A stretch of 64,000 nucleotides of DNA from Paenibacillus sp. J31TS4 (GCF_018403265.1 NZ_BOSI01000004.1:310001-374000), one strand, 5' to 3'. Shown: positions 25,458 to 35,390, counted from the stretch's first letter. The notes: generated by a model from the letters alone, not told the origin. Program-made: numbers and translations.

Positions 25458-26987
25458 TTACTTCTTCGCTTCGGATTTCGCTTTGGTGTACGCCGCGTTG
25501 TACTCTTCGATGATTTTGTCGCCGCCTTCTTTCTTCCACCGGTCGACTTCCTTCTGGAAGCCGGCTTCGTCGATCTTGCCGATGATGAAATTGTAGGTGG
25601 CGTCCTTGATGATATCCTGCAGCCGCACGCCCTTCTCGGTGTACGTCTTGGAATCGAGCGGCGCGGTCGGGTCGTTGATCAGCACCTTGTTGTTGTCGAG
25701 GATGAGCTCCTCGGCCTTTGCCTTGGTATCGTAGGAGAAGTAGGGCTTGAGCATGCCGTTCGTGCTCTGCCCGCCCACCATCAGCACCTGGTACGGCTTC
25801 ACGTCGCGGTCGGTCAGCTTGATGTCGTCGACGACGGCGGCTTTGCCGTCCTGCAGCTTGTAGTGGGTCCCTTCGACGCCGAAGTAAATGAGGTTCGTCA
25901 GCTCCGGGCTCATCAGCTTGTCGTAGAAGGTGAGGATTGCGCGCAGGTCCTTCTCGGTCTTGACCGCCGATTTGGGGAACAGCATCGCCGTTCCGTAGCC
26001 GGGGATTGACCAGATGCCGGTCGTGCCCTGCGGGCCGGTGATCCGGTTCACGACGTCGAGCTTCGCGTTTTTGTTGACCGGATTGATCTTCTGCCACAGG
26101 CTGATGACGTCGGCCATCGACCCGATGTAGACGCCCGCCTTGCCGGTAATGAACAGGTTCTGCTGGTCCGTCTTGCTCGTCACCGGGAAGTCCTGGTTGA
26201 TGATGCCTTCCTTATGCAGCCGCTGCACGTACTTCATCGTTTCCACGTAATTCGGGAACGTGAAGTCCGGAGCCAGCTTGCCGTCCTTCTCTCCCCAGCT
26301 GTTCGGCGTGCCGAAGTAGGAGGCGAGCGTCTTGAAGGCGCCATAGATCAGGTCGTTGCGGTCGGTGAGCCCGATCGTATCCTTTTTTCCGTTCTTGTCG
26401 GGGTCGTTCTCTGTAAAGGCTTTCATCATTTTGTACAGGTCTTCCGTCGTCTTGGGCGGCTCGATGCCGAGCGCATCGGCCCAATCCTTGCGGTAGATGA
26501 CGCCTTGGCGGGACAGCGGTGTCTCCTGGTAGAGCGCATAATACTTGCCGTCGACCGCTGTATTGTTCAGAATCGTCTGGTTCAGGTTTTTCAGGTTCGG
26601 ATAGTCCTTGAGCAGCGGCCCGATCTCCCAGAACTGGTTGTTGCGAATCGCGTCCTTGAACAGAATGAGCGACGATTGGTTCTTCAGATAGACGACTTGG
26701 GGGAGCGTTCCTGTCGCGAGCGACGCGTTCATCTTCTCCTCGTAGCTGCCGTCCGGCACCCAGTTGATCTCGAGCTGGGTATTCGTCGCTTCCTCCACCT
26801 TCTTTTCAATAAGGTCCGAGGGTACCTCCGCCGTGTGCAGGTTCGCCATAATGGTAATCTTCGTCGGCCCGGCCGGCGTCTGCGCGCCTCCGCTCCCCTG
26901 CGCTTCCTTGCTGGATGACCCGCAGCCGGCTATCGCCGTGACGGACAGTGCCGCTGTCATGAGCAAAGCTCCGTTTTTCTTCCACAT
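25458..26987 (-). CDS. extracellular solute-binding lipoprotein (LplA/YtcQ-like)
   Basis: A 509-residue protein with a signal peptide and lipobox ending in Cys22 (SVTAIAGC), so a lipoprotein at the outer face of the membrane. Family 1 binding-protein fold, including DWADALGIEPPKTTEDLYKM. It should capture an oligosaccharide for the two permeases downstream; the GH105 gene points to rhamnogalacturonan products. It is the first gene of the operon. Confidence 0.92.
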   Translation of the reverse strand: MWKKNGALLMTAALSVTAIAGCGSSSKEAQGSGGAQTPAGPTKITIMANLHTAEVPSDLIEKKVEEATNTQLEINWVPDGSYEEKMNASLATGTLPQVVYLKNQSSLILFKDAIRNNQFWEIGPLLKDYPNLKNLNQTILNNTAVDGKYYALYQETPLSRQGVIYRKDWADALGIEPPKTTEDLYKMMKAFTENDPDKNGKKDTIGLTDRNDLIYGAFKTLASYFGTPNSWGEKDGKLAPDFTFPNYVETMKYVQRLHKEGIINQDFPVTSKTDQQNLFITGKAGVYIGSMADVISLWQKINPVNKNAKLDVVNRITGPQGTTGIWSIPGYGTAMLFPKSAVKTEKDLRAILTFYDKLMSPELTNLIYFGVEGTHYKLQDGKAAVVDDIKLTDRDVKPYQVLMVGGQSTNGMLKPYFSYDTKAKAEELILDNNKVLINDPTAPLDSKTYTEKGVRLQDIIKDATYNFIIGKIDEAGFQKEVDRWKKEGGDKIIEEYNAAYTKAKSEAKK

Positions 26988-27173
26988 AATTGAACGACCT
27001 CCCGGTATTTCGGTAGATTGATGGAGTGGGACTGGACGAGGAGTAGGATGACACGCTCTGTCATGACACCAGCATACGAGCCGCCGTCCATAACGTCTAT
27101 AATCCTTGGATTCGATCTGTGCCCCGCCTTGTAATCGCTTGCATAATCATAGGTGCGTCCCTGACAATCTGAT

Positions 27174-27202
27174 ATAATGATTATCGCTCTGAAAATGATT
27201 AT
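27174..27202. promoter_or_regulatory. direct repeat, candidate AraC-type operator
   Basis: ATAATGATTAT (27174-27184) and AAAATGATTAT (27192-27202) are 18 bases apart in the gap between the solute-binding gene and the divergent AraC regulator. Direct half-sites nearly two turns apart suit AraC-family proteins. The first contains a TATAAT, so it may double as a -10 box. Confidence 0.45.
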
Positions 27203-27284
27203 TGTTCCTGCCGCGCCGCGTTAGGTACAATGAGGGTTGCCATACTTGCTTGCCCCGTATCCGACAGATAGAAGGTGATCCGTT

Positions 27285-29606
27285 CTGAAGAGCTTGTTTG
27301 CCAAGTTGGTCTTATACGGTTGCATTCTCTGTATCGTTCCCGTGCTCGCGCTCGGTCTGTTCTCGTACCTGAAGCTGTCGTCGACGATCGAGGCGCAGGC
27401 TGAGCAGAGCGACATTCCCATTATGAATCAGATGAACGGCAATATCGAACAAGTTTTGAAAACGCTTGATTATTCCCTGAACCGGATCTCCGACTCGTCC
27501 GTTATGCAGGATGTGCTGTACCGCAGCATGACGTACATGGATTTTCAGCTGTACAACGATCTCCGCCGGGAGTTCGGCCACCTCCAATCGCTCGACATGA
27601 AGGTGACGGACGTGCTGCTGGTGAACGCAAGCGAGAGCTGGGTCATCAACAACCGCGGGCTTTATGGCCTGGACCAGTTCCCGGAGAAGGACCACCTGCT
27701 CAGCTTCTTCAGCCTCCCCTACAACTCCAACTGGATTCTGCACAAGAACGGCGAGCTCGGCTCGAGAGACACCCAGAGCTATACCTGCTCCAACACGATC
27801 GTCCTGGTCAAAAAGCTTCCGCTGAACGGCTCGGATAAGCGCGCGCTCGTCTTTGCGCATATACCCGTCTGCAGCCTCGCCAAGATGATGGGCGAGGAGA
27901 CGGATACCCGCCACGTGATGATCCTCGATGAGAATTACCGGATTGTGGCCCATCCGAACGAGGACCTCATCGGCAAATCGGTTTTGGAAACCGGTTACAT
28001 GAAGGAGACGGACTTGGAGCGAATTACCGAGCACCAGGGGCAATTCACGTCCGAGGCGAAATCCGCCTCCTATTCCGTTACGTATTCCCGCTCGGAATTC
28101 ACCAAGTGGACGTATGTCTCGTTCACCGAGCTCGGCGAGCTCAAGAAAGCCTCCCGGCCGATCGGCTGGTTCACCCTTTACACTTGCCTCGCCATTATCG
28201 CCGTCTCGCTCGGCTTCGTCGTGCTCGGCAGCAGGCGGATGTATACGCCGGTGCAGGGCATCGTCAAGGCGATTACCGACAGCCTTCCCGTCCGCGACGC
28301 TGCACGTGGAAGCAAGCACCGAAGCGAGTTTCAGATGATCGAGGACTTTATCCAGAACCTGTTTGCCTCCAATTCCAGCCTAAAAAGCGAGCTGGAGCGG
28401 CATACGCAGCAGGTGAGCGTCTTCTTCCTGATCAATCTGTTCTCCGGCAAGGTGCCGAAGCACGAGATCGAGGATCGTCTCGAGCAGTACGGCTATCTCG
28501 AACAGATCCAAAACTGGGGGCGCCTAGCAGTGCTTACGCTTGAGATCGATTCGATCGAGGACACCAAATACGGGGCGAGCGATTACGAGCTGCTCATGTT
28601 CGCGGTCAATAACATTGTGGAGGAGTGCATTCCACCGCAGAGCCGGCTGACGCCGGTCGTCGTGGACCGGACGCAGGCGACGCTCGTCGGCTTCTCAGGG
28701 ATGGACGAGGAGGCGTTCGACAGCCACCTGTACCAGCTGACCGAGCTGATTCAGAAGAACGTTCGGCTGTTCCTCGACCTCGACGTCAGCATCGGCATCA
28801 GCCTGCCGTTCACCTCTCCCCGCCACGCGAGGCGGGCGTATCGGGAGGGCCAGGAGGCGCTCATGCAGCGTCTCAAGCTCGGCAAGGGGATCATCGTCCC
28901 CTACGCCAACCTGAACGCAGGGAAGCATACGCTCATTTTTTCGTATCCGAAGCATCTGCAGAACGAGCTGATCGATTCGATCAAGCTCGCGGACGAGGAG
29001 CGGGCGCATGCCCTGCTGAAGCAGTGGCTCGACGAGGTGCTCGGCAAGGAGAGGTCGCCGCAGGACGACCAGATCTCGCTCATCCGCCTCCTGAACGACT
29101 TGATGATCGTCATGCAGGAGTCCGGCATCCAGCTCGAAGCAACCGATCCCCAAGGCCGCTCGGTCCACGAGGAGCTGCTGCAGCTGTATGTCAGCCAGGA
29201 GATCGAGGCCTGGTTCCGCGGACGCATTCTCGCGCCGATGCTGCAGGTGTTTCGAGACAGGCGGGATTCCCAGTACCATAATTTGTCCGAGCAGATGATC
29301 GACATGATCCAAAAGGAATTCGATACCGACCTGACGCTCGAGGAATGCGCGTCCCGGCTGCACTACAATGCCTTTTACCTGAGCAACGTGTTCAAGCGAG
29401 AGACGGATATGACGTTCAGCGAGTATCTGTCCATGTACCGGTTCCAGATGGCCCGCAAATGGCTCACCGAGACCGATCTGCCGGTCAAGGACATCGCGTC
29501 CCGGCTGCGGTACACGAACCCGCAAAATTTTATCCGCTCGTTCCGCAAGCACGAGGATATGACGCCGGGCCAATACCGCGCCAAATATAGCGCCCCCGGT
29601 CTGTAG
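27285..29606 (+). CDS. membrane-bound AraC-family regulator (YesS/YtdP-like)
   Basis: About 773 residues. N-terminal helix (KLVLYGCILCIVPVLALGLF), an extracellular Cache-like sensor to about 300, a second helix (WFTLYTCLAIIAVSLGFVVL), a cytosolic middle part and a C-terminal double HTH (LTLEECASRLHYNAFYLSNV; PVKDIASRLRYTNPQNFIRS). Such proteins sense sugars outside and turn on the adjacent transporter. I start at a CTG (27285), nine bases after AAGG, giving MKSLFAKLV, the usual beginning of this family; the next candidate, TTG at 27294, is 18 bases from it. Confidence 0.87.
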   Translation: MKSLFAKLVLYGCILCIVPVLALGLFSYLKLSSTIEAQAEQSDIPIMNQMNGNIEQVLKTLDYSLNRISDSSVMQDVLYRSMTYMDFQLYNDLRREFGHLQSLDMKVTDVLLVNASESWVINNRGLYGLDQFPEKDHLLSFFSLPYNSNWILHKNGELGSRDTQSYTCSNTIVLVKKLPLNGSDKRALVFAHIPVCSLAKMMGEETDTRHVMILDENYRIVAHPNEDLIGKSVLETGYMKETDLERITEHQGQFTSEAKSASYSVTYSRSEFTKWTYVSFTELGELKKASRPIGWFTLYTCLAIIAVSLGFVVLGSRRMYTPVQGIVKAITDSLPVRDAARGSKHRSEFQMIEDFIQNLFASNSSLKSELERHTQQVSVFFLINLFSGKVPKHEIEDRLEQYGYLEQIQNWGRLAVLTLEIDSIEDTKYGASDYELLMFAVNNIVEECIPPQSRLTPVVVDRTQATLVGFSGMDEEAFDSHLYQLTELIQKNVRLFLDLDVSIGISLPFTSPRHARRAYREGQEALMQRLKLGKGIIVPYANLNAGKHTLIFSYPKHLQNELIDSIKLADEERAHALLKQWLDEVLGKERSPQDDQISLIRLLNDLMIVMQESGIQLEATDPQGRSVHEELLQLYVSQEIEAWFRGRILAPMLQVFRDRRDSQYHNLSEQMIDMIQKEFDTDLTLEECASRLHYNAFYLSNVFKRETDMTFSEYLSMYRFQMARKWLTETDLPVKDIASRLRYTNPQNFIRSFRKHEDMTPGQYRAKYSAPGL

Positions 29607-29636
29607 CCTAGCGCTGCGGTTCGCGGCTTGGCAAGC

Positions 29637-29673
29637 AAAAAGAGGATGGAGCCAACTGCTCCATCCTCTTTTT
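29637..29673. terminator. bidirectional rho-independent terminator
   Basis: AAAAAGAGGATGGAGC and its complement around a 5-base loop, with T runs on both strands. It separates the convergent AraC and M23 genes. Confidence 0.92.
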
Positions 29674-29760
29674 GAGCTGCCCCCGCCGGGCGGCTTAGAT
29701 CGCATGCAAAAGGCGCAGCCTGGGCCGCGCCTTCTCGGTAACACCGGGTCATACTCAGTG

Positions 29761-31389
29761 TTACTTATTCAAATATTTCAGCGGGTTGTCAACCGACCCG
29801 TTCTTTATCACTTCGAAATGAAGATGCACGCCCGTAGAATCGCCTGTGCTGCCCATATAGCCCAGCTTCTCGCCCTTCTCAAGCACTTGGCCGGTCTTGA
29901 CGTAAATCTGGCTCATATGGCCGTACAGCGTCTCGTAGCCGTTCTTATGATTAAGGATAACATAATTGCCGTAATCGCTCTTGTACCCGGCCGCTACGAC
30001 CGTACCGTTGTCAGCCGCGAGAATGTTCTTGTTGCCGGACGACAAATCGATTCCTTTATGGAGCTTGCCCCATCTTGTACCGAACCCGCTTGTCAGCGTG
30101 GCTCCAACGACCGGCCAGGCGAACTTGCCGGACCCTTCGCCGAGCACGACCTTCGTGCCCTTCTTCTCGACGGCCGCTACCGGCTCCACGAGAATCTTCT
30201 CATCGACGAGCTGTTCATCCATCATGAGACCATTTACTTTGGTTACATTGAACGTAACCTGTTTCAACCCGTTCTTGCCTGGGGTAATAGTTTGTACTTC
30301 GCCTACCTTCATCTTGTCATCCTTGATGACCTCGGTAGCGTAATGGACCTCTTGCTGCTCGGTCACCTTCTCGACCGTCTTGACGCTCAGCTTCGGCTGC
30401 AGCACCGTCAGGTTCAGCTTCTGCCCTTCCTTGATCTGATCGTCGATAATCCACGGATTGTTCGCATAGATGACCTGCTTCGAGATATTGTACTTCGTGG
30501 CGATGCAGGAGACGCAGTCGCCCTTCTGCACTGTATATTCGGTCGGCGTCACATCGCCGGTCTGCAGCGTCTCCGCCATTTTCTGCGGATCCACTACTTC
30601 TTTCTCCGTGACCAGCTTCACCGGCTTCATTTCGACTTTCTGCACGAAGTCCGCCTGCTCGACTTCGGTCTTCTCGTTATTCGCATTGGCCGACAGGACG
30701 CTGACCTTGTTCGCATCCTTGCCGCCTGTGTACTTGCTCTTGATCTGGTCAAGAATTTTCTCTGCCGTATCCTTATCCTTGAGGATCCCGACAGCCTTGC
30801 CGTCCACGACCAGCTCCACGCCTACCGGCTGTGCCACCAGCTTCTTGTCGAGCTGCGCGAGCGCCCCCTCGTTGTCGTAGGTTTTCTTGAATTCCCGTTC
30901 GCGGGACAGCGTGACGTCGTCCGTATTGAGCACCATATGAACGTTCGGGTGCTCCTGATCGAGCTCCTTGTACTTGGCGAGCTTGAAGTCTTCGACCACC
31001 TGCGGGTCGTTGACCGTTCCGACCTTCTCGCCGTCTACATACACATCGTACAGCTCGAGCGTGTTGCTCTGGACGAACTGGTTGCCGCCGATCGTAATTG
31101 CGGCCACGAGTCCGAACGCTCCGAGGCCCTTGGCAACGGAATAGCGGTGCTCCTTCAGCCGGGACATCCAGCCGACAGGCAGCTGATAGTCCGGTTCCTG
31201 CGTTGCAGGGTTAGCTATGTAAGAGGTTTGCGGTTCCTCAACCTGTGGCGTTTGAGTCTGTTGCGGTTTGGTTTTGCTCAAGATGGCACGGATCCTGCCA
31301 GTCAAGCTTTGGAATCGGATCGTGGAGCAGGCGGTTTTCACGGCCCCCGCGCTCTTTCGGATCCAATTTTTCATCTTGGATACTGTCAT
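29761..31389 (-). CDS. M23 peptidoglycan endopeptidase with LysM and G5 domains
   Basis: A 542-residue wall enzyme. A basic cytosolic start of about 85 residues precedes one membrane helix (GLGAFGLVAAITIGGNQFV). Then come a linker with repeats, a LysM (TEYTVQKGDCVSCIATKYNIS), a G5 domain (residues ~340-415) and an M23 domain with zinc motifs HKGIDL and HLHFE and YGHMS. It should cut peptide bridges in peptidoglycan. AGAGGAG precedes the ATG. The LysM has an unusual CVSC in place of the common DTLSxIA. Confidence 0.92.
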   Translation of the reverse strand: MTVSKMKNWIRKSAGAVKTACSTIRFQSLTGRIRAILSKTKPQQTQTPQVEEPQTSYIANPATQEPDYQLPVGWMSRLKEHRYSVAKGLGAFGLVAAITIGGNQFVQSNTLELYDVYVDGEKVGTVNDPQVVEDFKLAKYKELDQEHPNVHMVLNTDDVTLSREREFKKTYDNEGALAQLDKKLVAQPVGVELVVDGKAVGILKDKDTAEKILDQIKSKYTGGKDANKVSVLSANANNEKTEVEQADFVQKVEMKPVKLVTEKEVVDPQKMAETLQTGDVTPTEYTVQKGDCVSCIATKYNISKQVIYANNPWIIDDQIKEGQKLNLTVLQPKLSVKTVEKVTEQQEVHYATEVIKDDKMKVGEVQTITPGKNGLKQVTFNVTKVNGLMMDEQLVDEKILVEPVAAVEKKGTKVVLGEGSGKFAWPVVGATLTSGFGTRWGKLHKGIDLSSGNKNILAADNGTVVAAGYKSDYGNYVILNHKNGYETLYGHMSQIYVKTGQVLEKGEKLGYMGSTGDSTGVHLHFEVIKNGSVDNPLKYLNK

Positions 31390-31624
31390 GATTTTCTCCT
31401 CTTAAGTTAGTTTCCCCAGCAAGGACAACCTTCGGCTTCCGTATGTTACCGGTGCCGTCCACTGGCCTTTGCCGCTCTCAAAAAGCTTCAAAACCCGCCA
31501 TGCGCTCAGCCGGTTTTGCGACAAGTTCCTTACCACTTTACCACAGGACTTTGCGATCGATCAACCTCCAACGCGATCGCCCCCATGGGAAAATGCGGCT
31601 TCCAGCGGCCCTTGCCGGGGAAAT

Positions 31625-32284
31625 TCAATACTTCGAGAGAATCGTCATGAGCTGGTTATAATCGTTCGGTTTCAGTCTCGATTCGACCAATTGCTTGATT
31701 TCTGTCATTTCCTGTTCCGTCACTCCGTCCTCCACGATCCGCGACAGCTTCTGCAAATCGTCCGACGGCAGGCTTGTCAGCAGCGAAAAGATCTTCACCT
31801 TGTCCGCCTCGCTCAGCTGCCCCTTTTTCTTTTGCAGCTCCTCCGGCGACAGCACCACGCCGCCCGCCTGGTTCCCGGCGATCCCGGCTCCCGCGCCCAG
31901 CGCGCCCCCTGTCTGCCCGCCCGTGCCAGCCTGCGCTCCGCCGAGCGAGCTTCCGCTCTGCCCGAATACGGCCTGCGCATCCGGCCCCGGTGTGGGCGAA
32001 GGGCTCGCTCCTCCTGCTCCCGCAGTGCCGCTTCCAGGCGCTGCGCTTCCAGCGGCTTCTCCTGTTCGCCCGTCCGCTCCTTTGCCTCCCGTCAGCCTGC
32101 TTACGTCGTCGGACATACTGGTCATCAGGTCGGTCAGCTTCAATCCGCCTGTTTCCACTCCAAACTGTCCCAGCAGCTTGTCGGCATACGTATGGACGAC
32201 CGTCCACGTAAAGTAGAGCGTCAGCCCGCTTATCAGGATGGTTCCGGCCAGCAGCTTCGCCAGCCCTATCAGGCCTCTCACCAT
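31625..32284 (-). CDS. membrane-anchored hypothetical protein with Gly/Ala-rich linker
   Basis: About 219 residues from ATG 32284, behind GGGAGGTGGAG. One membrane helix (LIGLAKLLAGTILISGLTLYF), a short extracytoplasmic part, a low-complexity Gly/Ala/Pro linker of some 90 residues and a helical C-terminal part (EADKVKIFSLLTSLPSDDLQ). The frame is open 36 codons upstream without support. I do not recognise the family; position between purA and a wall enzyme suggests a surface role at best. Confidence 0.65.
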   Translation of the reverse strand: MVRGLIGLAKLLAGTILISGLTLYFTWTVVHTYADKLLGQFGVETGGLKLTDLMTSMSDDVSRLTGGKGADGRTGEAAGSAAPGSGTAGAGGASPSPTPGPDAQAVFGQSGSSLGGAQAGTGGQTGGALGAGAGIAGNQAGGVVLSPEELQKKKGQLSEADKVKIFSLLTSLPSDDLQKLSRIVEDGVTEQEMTEIKQLVESRLKPNDYNQLMTILSKY

Positions 32285-32390
32285 CGTCTCCACCTCCCTA
32301 AGAGAATTGTTGCTCTCCTCCCAGTATTGACGGAACCGGGACTGCTCTAACCCTCTTTCGCGAATTCCTTTCCGCTTACGCGGACAAACC

Positions 32391-32433
32391 AAAAACCCCT
32401 TCTCTCCGCCCGCCGGCGGAAAGAAGGGGTTTA
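32391..32433 (-). terminator. terminator of purA
   Basis: AAACCCCTTCT pairs with AGAAGGGGTTT; TTTTTGGTTTG follows on the minus strand, 45 bases past the purA stop. Confidence 0.85.
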
Positions 32434-32477
32434 GTACCTGCTTCTAAAACTTCCTATTATATAGGAAGAAACGCGAT

Positions 32478-33764
32478 TTACTTGTAGATCGGACGCACGA
32501 GATTCGTCTGCTCGCGATTGCGGCCGACCGAGAAGATCGCGATCGGAATGCCCGTCAGCTCGGAGACGCGCTCCAGGAAACGGCGGGCGTTCGCCGGCAG
32601 CTCGTCAAGCGAGCGGACACCTGTGATGTCTTCGCTCCAGCCCGGCAGCTCTTCGTAGATTGCTTCGCATTGCGACAGCTGCTTCAAGCTGGCCGGATAG
32701 TGCTCGATCACTTCGCCGTTCAGCTTGTAGGCCGTACAGATTTTGACGGTCTCAAGACCTGTCAGCACGTCGAGCGAGTTCAGCGACAGGCCGGTCAGGC
32801 CGCTGACCCGGCGGGAATGGCGCACTACAACGCTGTCGAACCAGCCGACACGGCGCGGGCGGCCGGTTACGGTGCCGTACTCGTTGCCGGTCTCGCGGAT
32901 CTTGTCGCCGACGGCATCGAACATCTCCGTCGGGAACGGACCGTCGCCGACGCGGGTCGTGTAGGCTTTGGCCACGCCGATGACCTGGTGAACTTTGGTC
33001 GGGCCTACCCCGGAACCGATGCAGACGCCGCCTGCGGTCGGGTTCGAGGAGGTGACGAACGGATAGGTGCCCTGGTCGATGTCGAGCATGACGCCCTGTG
33101 CTCCCTCGAATAGCACCCGCTTGTTGATGTCGATCATATCGTTAAGGACGACGGACGTATCGGTGACGTATTGACGGAGCACGTCTGCGTACCCGAGGTA
33201 TTCACGGATAATATCGTCGGCGTCGAGGCCTTTTTGTCCATAGATTTGCTCGATCAGAGCGTTCTTTTCCTTCACCATATGACGGACCTTGAGCTCGAAC
33301 TCTTCGGCGTCCATCAGGTCGGCAATCCGGATGCCGTTGCGCCCGGCTTTGTCCATGTAGCACGGACCGATGCCTTTGCGGGTGGTGCCGATTTTATTCG
33401 GTCCCTTACGCTCTTCCTCGAGCGCGTCCAGCAGCAGGTGGTACGGCATGATGACATGCGCGCGGTCGCTGATCCTCAGATTGTCGGCCGTGAAGCCATT
33501 TTCCTTCACATAATTGATTTCTTCAATAAGGGCGGCTGGATTCAGAACCATCCCGTTCCCGATCACACAAATTTTATCGCTGTAAAAAATTCCGGAAGGA
33601 ATCATCTGCAGCTTGTATTTTTTTCCTTGGATCAAGATGGTGTGCCCAGCGTTGTTCCCGCCTTGGTACCTGGCTACAACATCCGCTGATTCCGCCAAAA
33701 AGTCGGTAATCTTGCCTTTTCCTTCGTCTCCCCACTGGGTTCCGACAACGACAACCGTTGACAT
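32478..33764 (-). CDS. purA: adenylosuccinate synthase PurA
   Basis: 428 residues from [18 protein letters not shown], the GTP-binding loop; NAGHT and GTTRKGIGP follow. It makes adenylosuccinate from IMP, aspartate and GTP. The start at 33764 gives the family's normal length, with GGGGG about nine bases upstream; the frame is open five codons farther. It stands alone with its own promoter, two PurR boxes and a terminator. Confidence 0.97.
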   Translation of the reverse strand: MSTVVVVGTQWGDEGKGKITDFLAESADVVARYQGGNNAGHTILIQGKKYKLQMIPSGIFYSDKICVIGNGMVLNPAALIEEINYVKENGFTADNLRISDRAHVIMPYHLLLDALEEERKGPNKIGTTRKGIGPCYMDKAGRNGIRIADLMDAEEFELKVRHMVKEKNALIEQIYGQKGLDADDIIREYLGYADVLRQYVTDTSVVLNDMIDINKRVLFEGAQGVMLDIDQGTYPFVTSSNPTAGGVCIGSGVGPTKVHQVIGVAKAYTTRVGDGPFPTEMFDAVGDKIRETGNEYGTVTGRPRRVGWFDSVVVRHSRRVSGLTGLSLNSLDVLTGLETVKICTAYKLNGEVIEHYPASLKQLSQCEAIYEELPGWSEDITGVRSLDELPANARRFLERVSELTGIPIAIFSVGRNREQTNLVRPIYK

Positions 33765-33832
33765 AAGCACTACCCCCATCAGGCACGAGTGTGCCTATAA
33801 TTAGCTGCCCCCCAAAAAAAAGCAGCATCCTC

Positions 33833-33861
33833 AGTGTAGCAGTCCCCTACCTGAAAGTCAA
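33833..33861 (-). promoter_or_regulatory. sigma-A promoter of purA
   Basis: TTGACT (33856-33861) and TACACT (33833-33838) on the minus strand, 17 bases apart, about 70 bases before the purA start and directly next to the PurR boxes. Confidence 0.75.
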
Positions 33862-33862
33862 T

Positions 33863-33906
33863 AAAAGCGAACAATTACAGGCGCCGTTCACCAATCGTTC
33901 GGATAT
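33863..33906. promoter_or_regulatory. pair of PurR boxes
   Basis: AAAAGCGAACAAT (33863-33875) and, inverted, ATCGTTCGGATAT (33894-33906) each match the Bacillus PurBox AWWWCCGAACWWT at 12 of 13 positions and are 18 bases apart, close to the known arrangement. They sit just upstream of the purA -35 box, so purA should be PurR-controlled. purR itself is not in the window. Confidence 0.7.
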
Positions 33907-34000
33907 TGGCTTTGCAAACAGAACTCTCTCCTGTTTAGGCTCTCCATTCGCTCCAAAGCCATGTAAGTCTGCCATCCAATGTCCACTCCACACGGACAAG

Positions 34001-34045
34001 AAAAAGCCGCATCGGAGCGGGCCTCCCTTAAAAAGGAGGCGCCGC
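34001..34045 (-). terminator. terminator of the dnaB transcript
   Basis: Nested stems (CCGCATC/GATGCGG with CCTCC/GGAGG inside) are followed by CTTTTTC on the minus strand. The left part overlaps the last codons of dnaB. Confidence 0.7.
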
Positions 34046-35386
34046 ATCCTGATGCGACCGGTCTAGACTAACGAATTTGTTATAATTTTTGAGAAAGGCC
34101 AGTTCCACGGTGCCCACAGGGCCGTTCCGCTGCTTCGCTATAATGATCTCGATGATGTTCTTCTTCTCGGATTCTTTGTCATAGTAGTCGTCCCGGTAGA
34201 GGAAGGAGACGATATCGGCGTCCTGCTCGATCGAGCCCGATTCCCGCAAGTCGGACATCATCGGACGCTTGTCCTGCCGCTGCTCGACGCCCCGGCTCAG
34301 CTGGGAGAGCGCGATAACCGGCACGTGCAGCTCCCTGGCGATCTGCTTGAGTGTCCGGGAGATCTCCGAGACCTCCTGCTGCCGGTTGTCTCCCTTGCCG
34401 CGCCCGTGGATGAGCTGCAGGTAGTCGATCAGGATCATGCCGAGGCCGCGCTCCTTCTGCAGCCGCCGGCACTTGGCGCGGATGTCCGCGACCGTGACGG
34501 ACGGCGAATCGTCGATATAGATGTTCGCCTCGGCCATCGTTCCGATCGCCATCGTCAGCTTCTCCCAGTCGTCGTTCTCGAGGAAGCCGGTCCGAAGCCG
34601 CGTCGCGTCGACGTTGGCCTCGGCGCAGATCATCCGCTGGACGAGCTGCGCGGCGCCCATCTCGAGCGAGAAGATCGCGACCGTCTCCTTCTCCCGGATG
34701 CCGACGTTCTGGGCGATGTTAAGCGCGAACGCCGTCTTCCCGACGGAAGGACGGGCCGCGACGATAATCAGGTCGGAGCGCTGGAACCCGGACGTCATCT
34801 TGTCCAGATCGCGGAAGCCAGAGGCGATCCCCGTCGCCCCGCCCTTGTTCTGATAAAGAAATTCGACGCGCTCGAACACTTCCATGAGCACGTCGCGAAT
34901 GGAGATAAAGCCGCTGCCCGAGCGCCGCTGCGAGATCTCCATGATCCGCTGCTCGGCATCGCTCAGCAGTTCTCCGACGGCATCCCCGGAGGAGTAGCCG
35001 TTAGTAGCTATCTGGGTCGCCGTGCGGATCAACCGCCGCATCAGCGATTTTTCTTCAATAATCTGCGCGTAGTAATCGACGTTGGCCGCCGTCGGCACCG
35101 CGTTCGCCAGCTGGGTCAAGTAGCTGACGCCGCCGACCAGGTCAAGCTGCTGCTTGTCCTGCAGCTTGACGGTCAGCGCAACCAGGTCGACCGGCTCATT
35201 GGCCTCCGCCAGCTCGATCATTGCCTGGAATATCGTTTGATGCTTGGTGCCGTAGAAGTCTTCGCTTCCGACCCGCTCCATGACGGTAACCAACGCCTCG
35301 CCGTCCAGCAGAATGGCGCCGAGCACAGCCTGCTCGGCTTCCATATTCTGCGGCGGCACCCGGTCAAGAAGCAGTTCGCCTTCCAT
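34028..35386 (-). CDS. dnaB: replicative DNA helicase DnaB
   Basis: 452 residues: N-terminal primase-interacting helical domain, linker, and RecA-like motor with ARPSVGKTAF (Walker A) and ILIDYLQLIHG (Walker B region). Ring helicase of the fork (DnaC in Bacillus naming). No intein interrupts it. It follows rplI by 4 bases, with GAGG before the ATG. Confidence 0.97.
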   Translation of the reverse strand: MEGELLLDRVPPQNMEAEQAVLGAILLDGEALVTVMERVGSEDFYGTKHQTIFQAMIELAEANEPVDLVALTVKLQDKQQLDLVGGVSYLTQLANAVPTAANVDYYAQIIEEKSLMRRLIRTATQIATNGYSSGDAVGELLSDAEQRIMEISQRRSGSGFISIRDVLMEVFERVEFLYQNKGGATGIASGFRDLDKMTSGFQRSDLIIVAARPSVGKTAFALNIAQNVGIREKETVAIFSLEMGAAQLVQRMICAEANVDATRLRTGFLENDDWEKLTMAIGTMAEANIYIDDSPSVTVADIRAKCRRLQKERGLGMILIDYLQLIHGRGKGDNRQQEVSEISRTLKQIARELHVPVIALSQLSRGVEQRQDKRPMMSDLRESGSIEQDADIVSFLYRDDYYDKESEKKNIIEIIIAKQRNGPVGTVELAFLKNYNKFVSLDRSHQDAAPPF

Positions 35387-35390
35387 ATGT

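Noticed and set aside
27168-27206. Fur-like boxes in the divergent carbohydrate promoter
   Set aside because: Each matches the 7-1-7 Fur pattern only at about 12 of 15 places, and the setting is sugar uptake; direct AraC-type half-sites explain them better.
34028-35386. Intein in DnaB
   Set aside because: DnaB often hosts inteins, but the frame is of normal length and motifs are contiguous.
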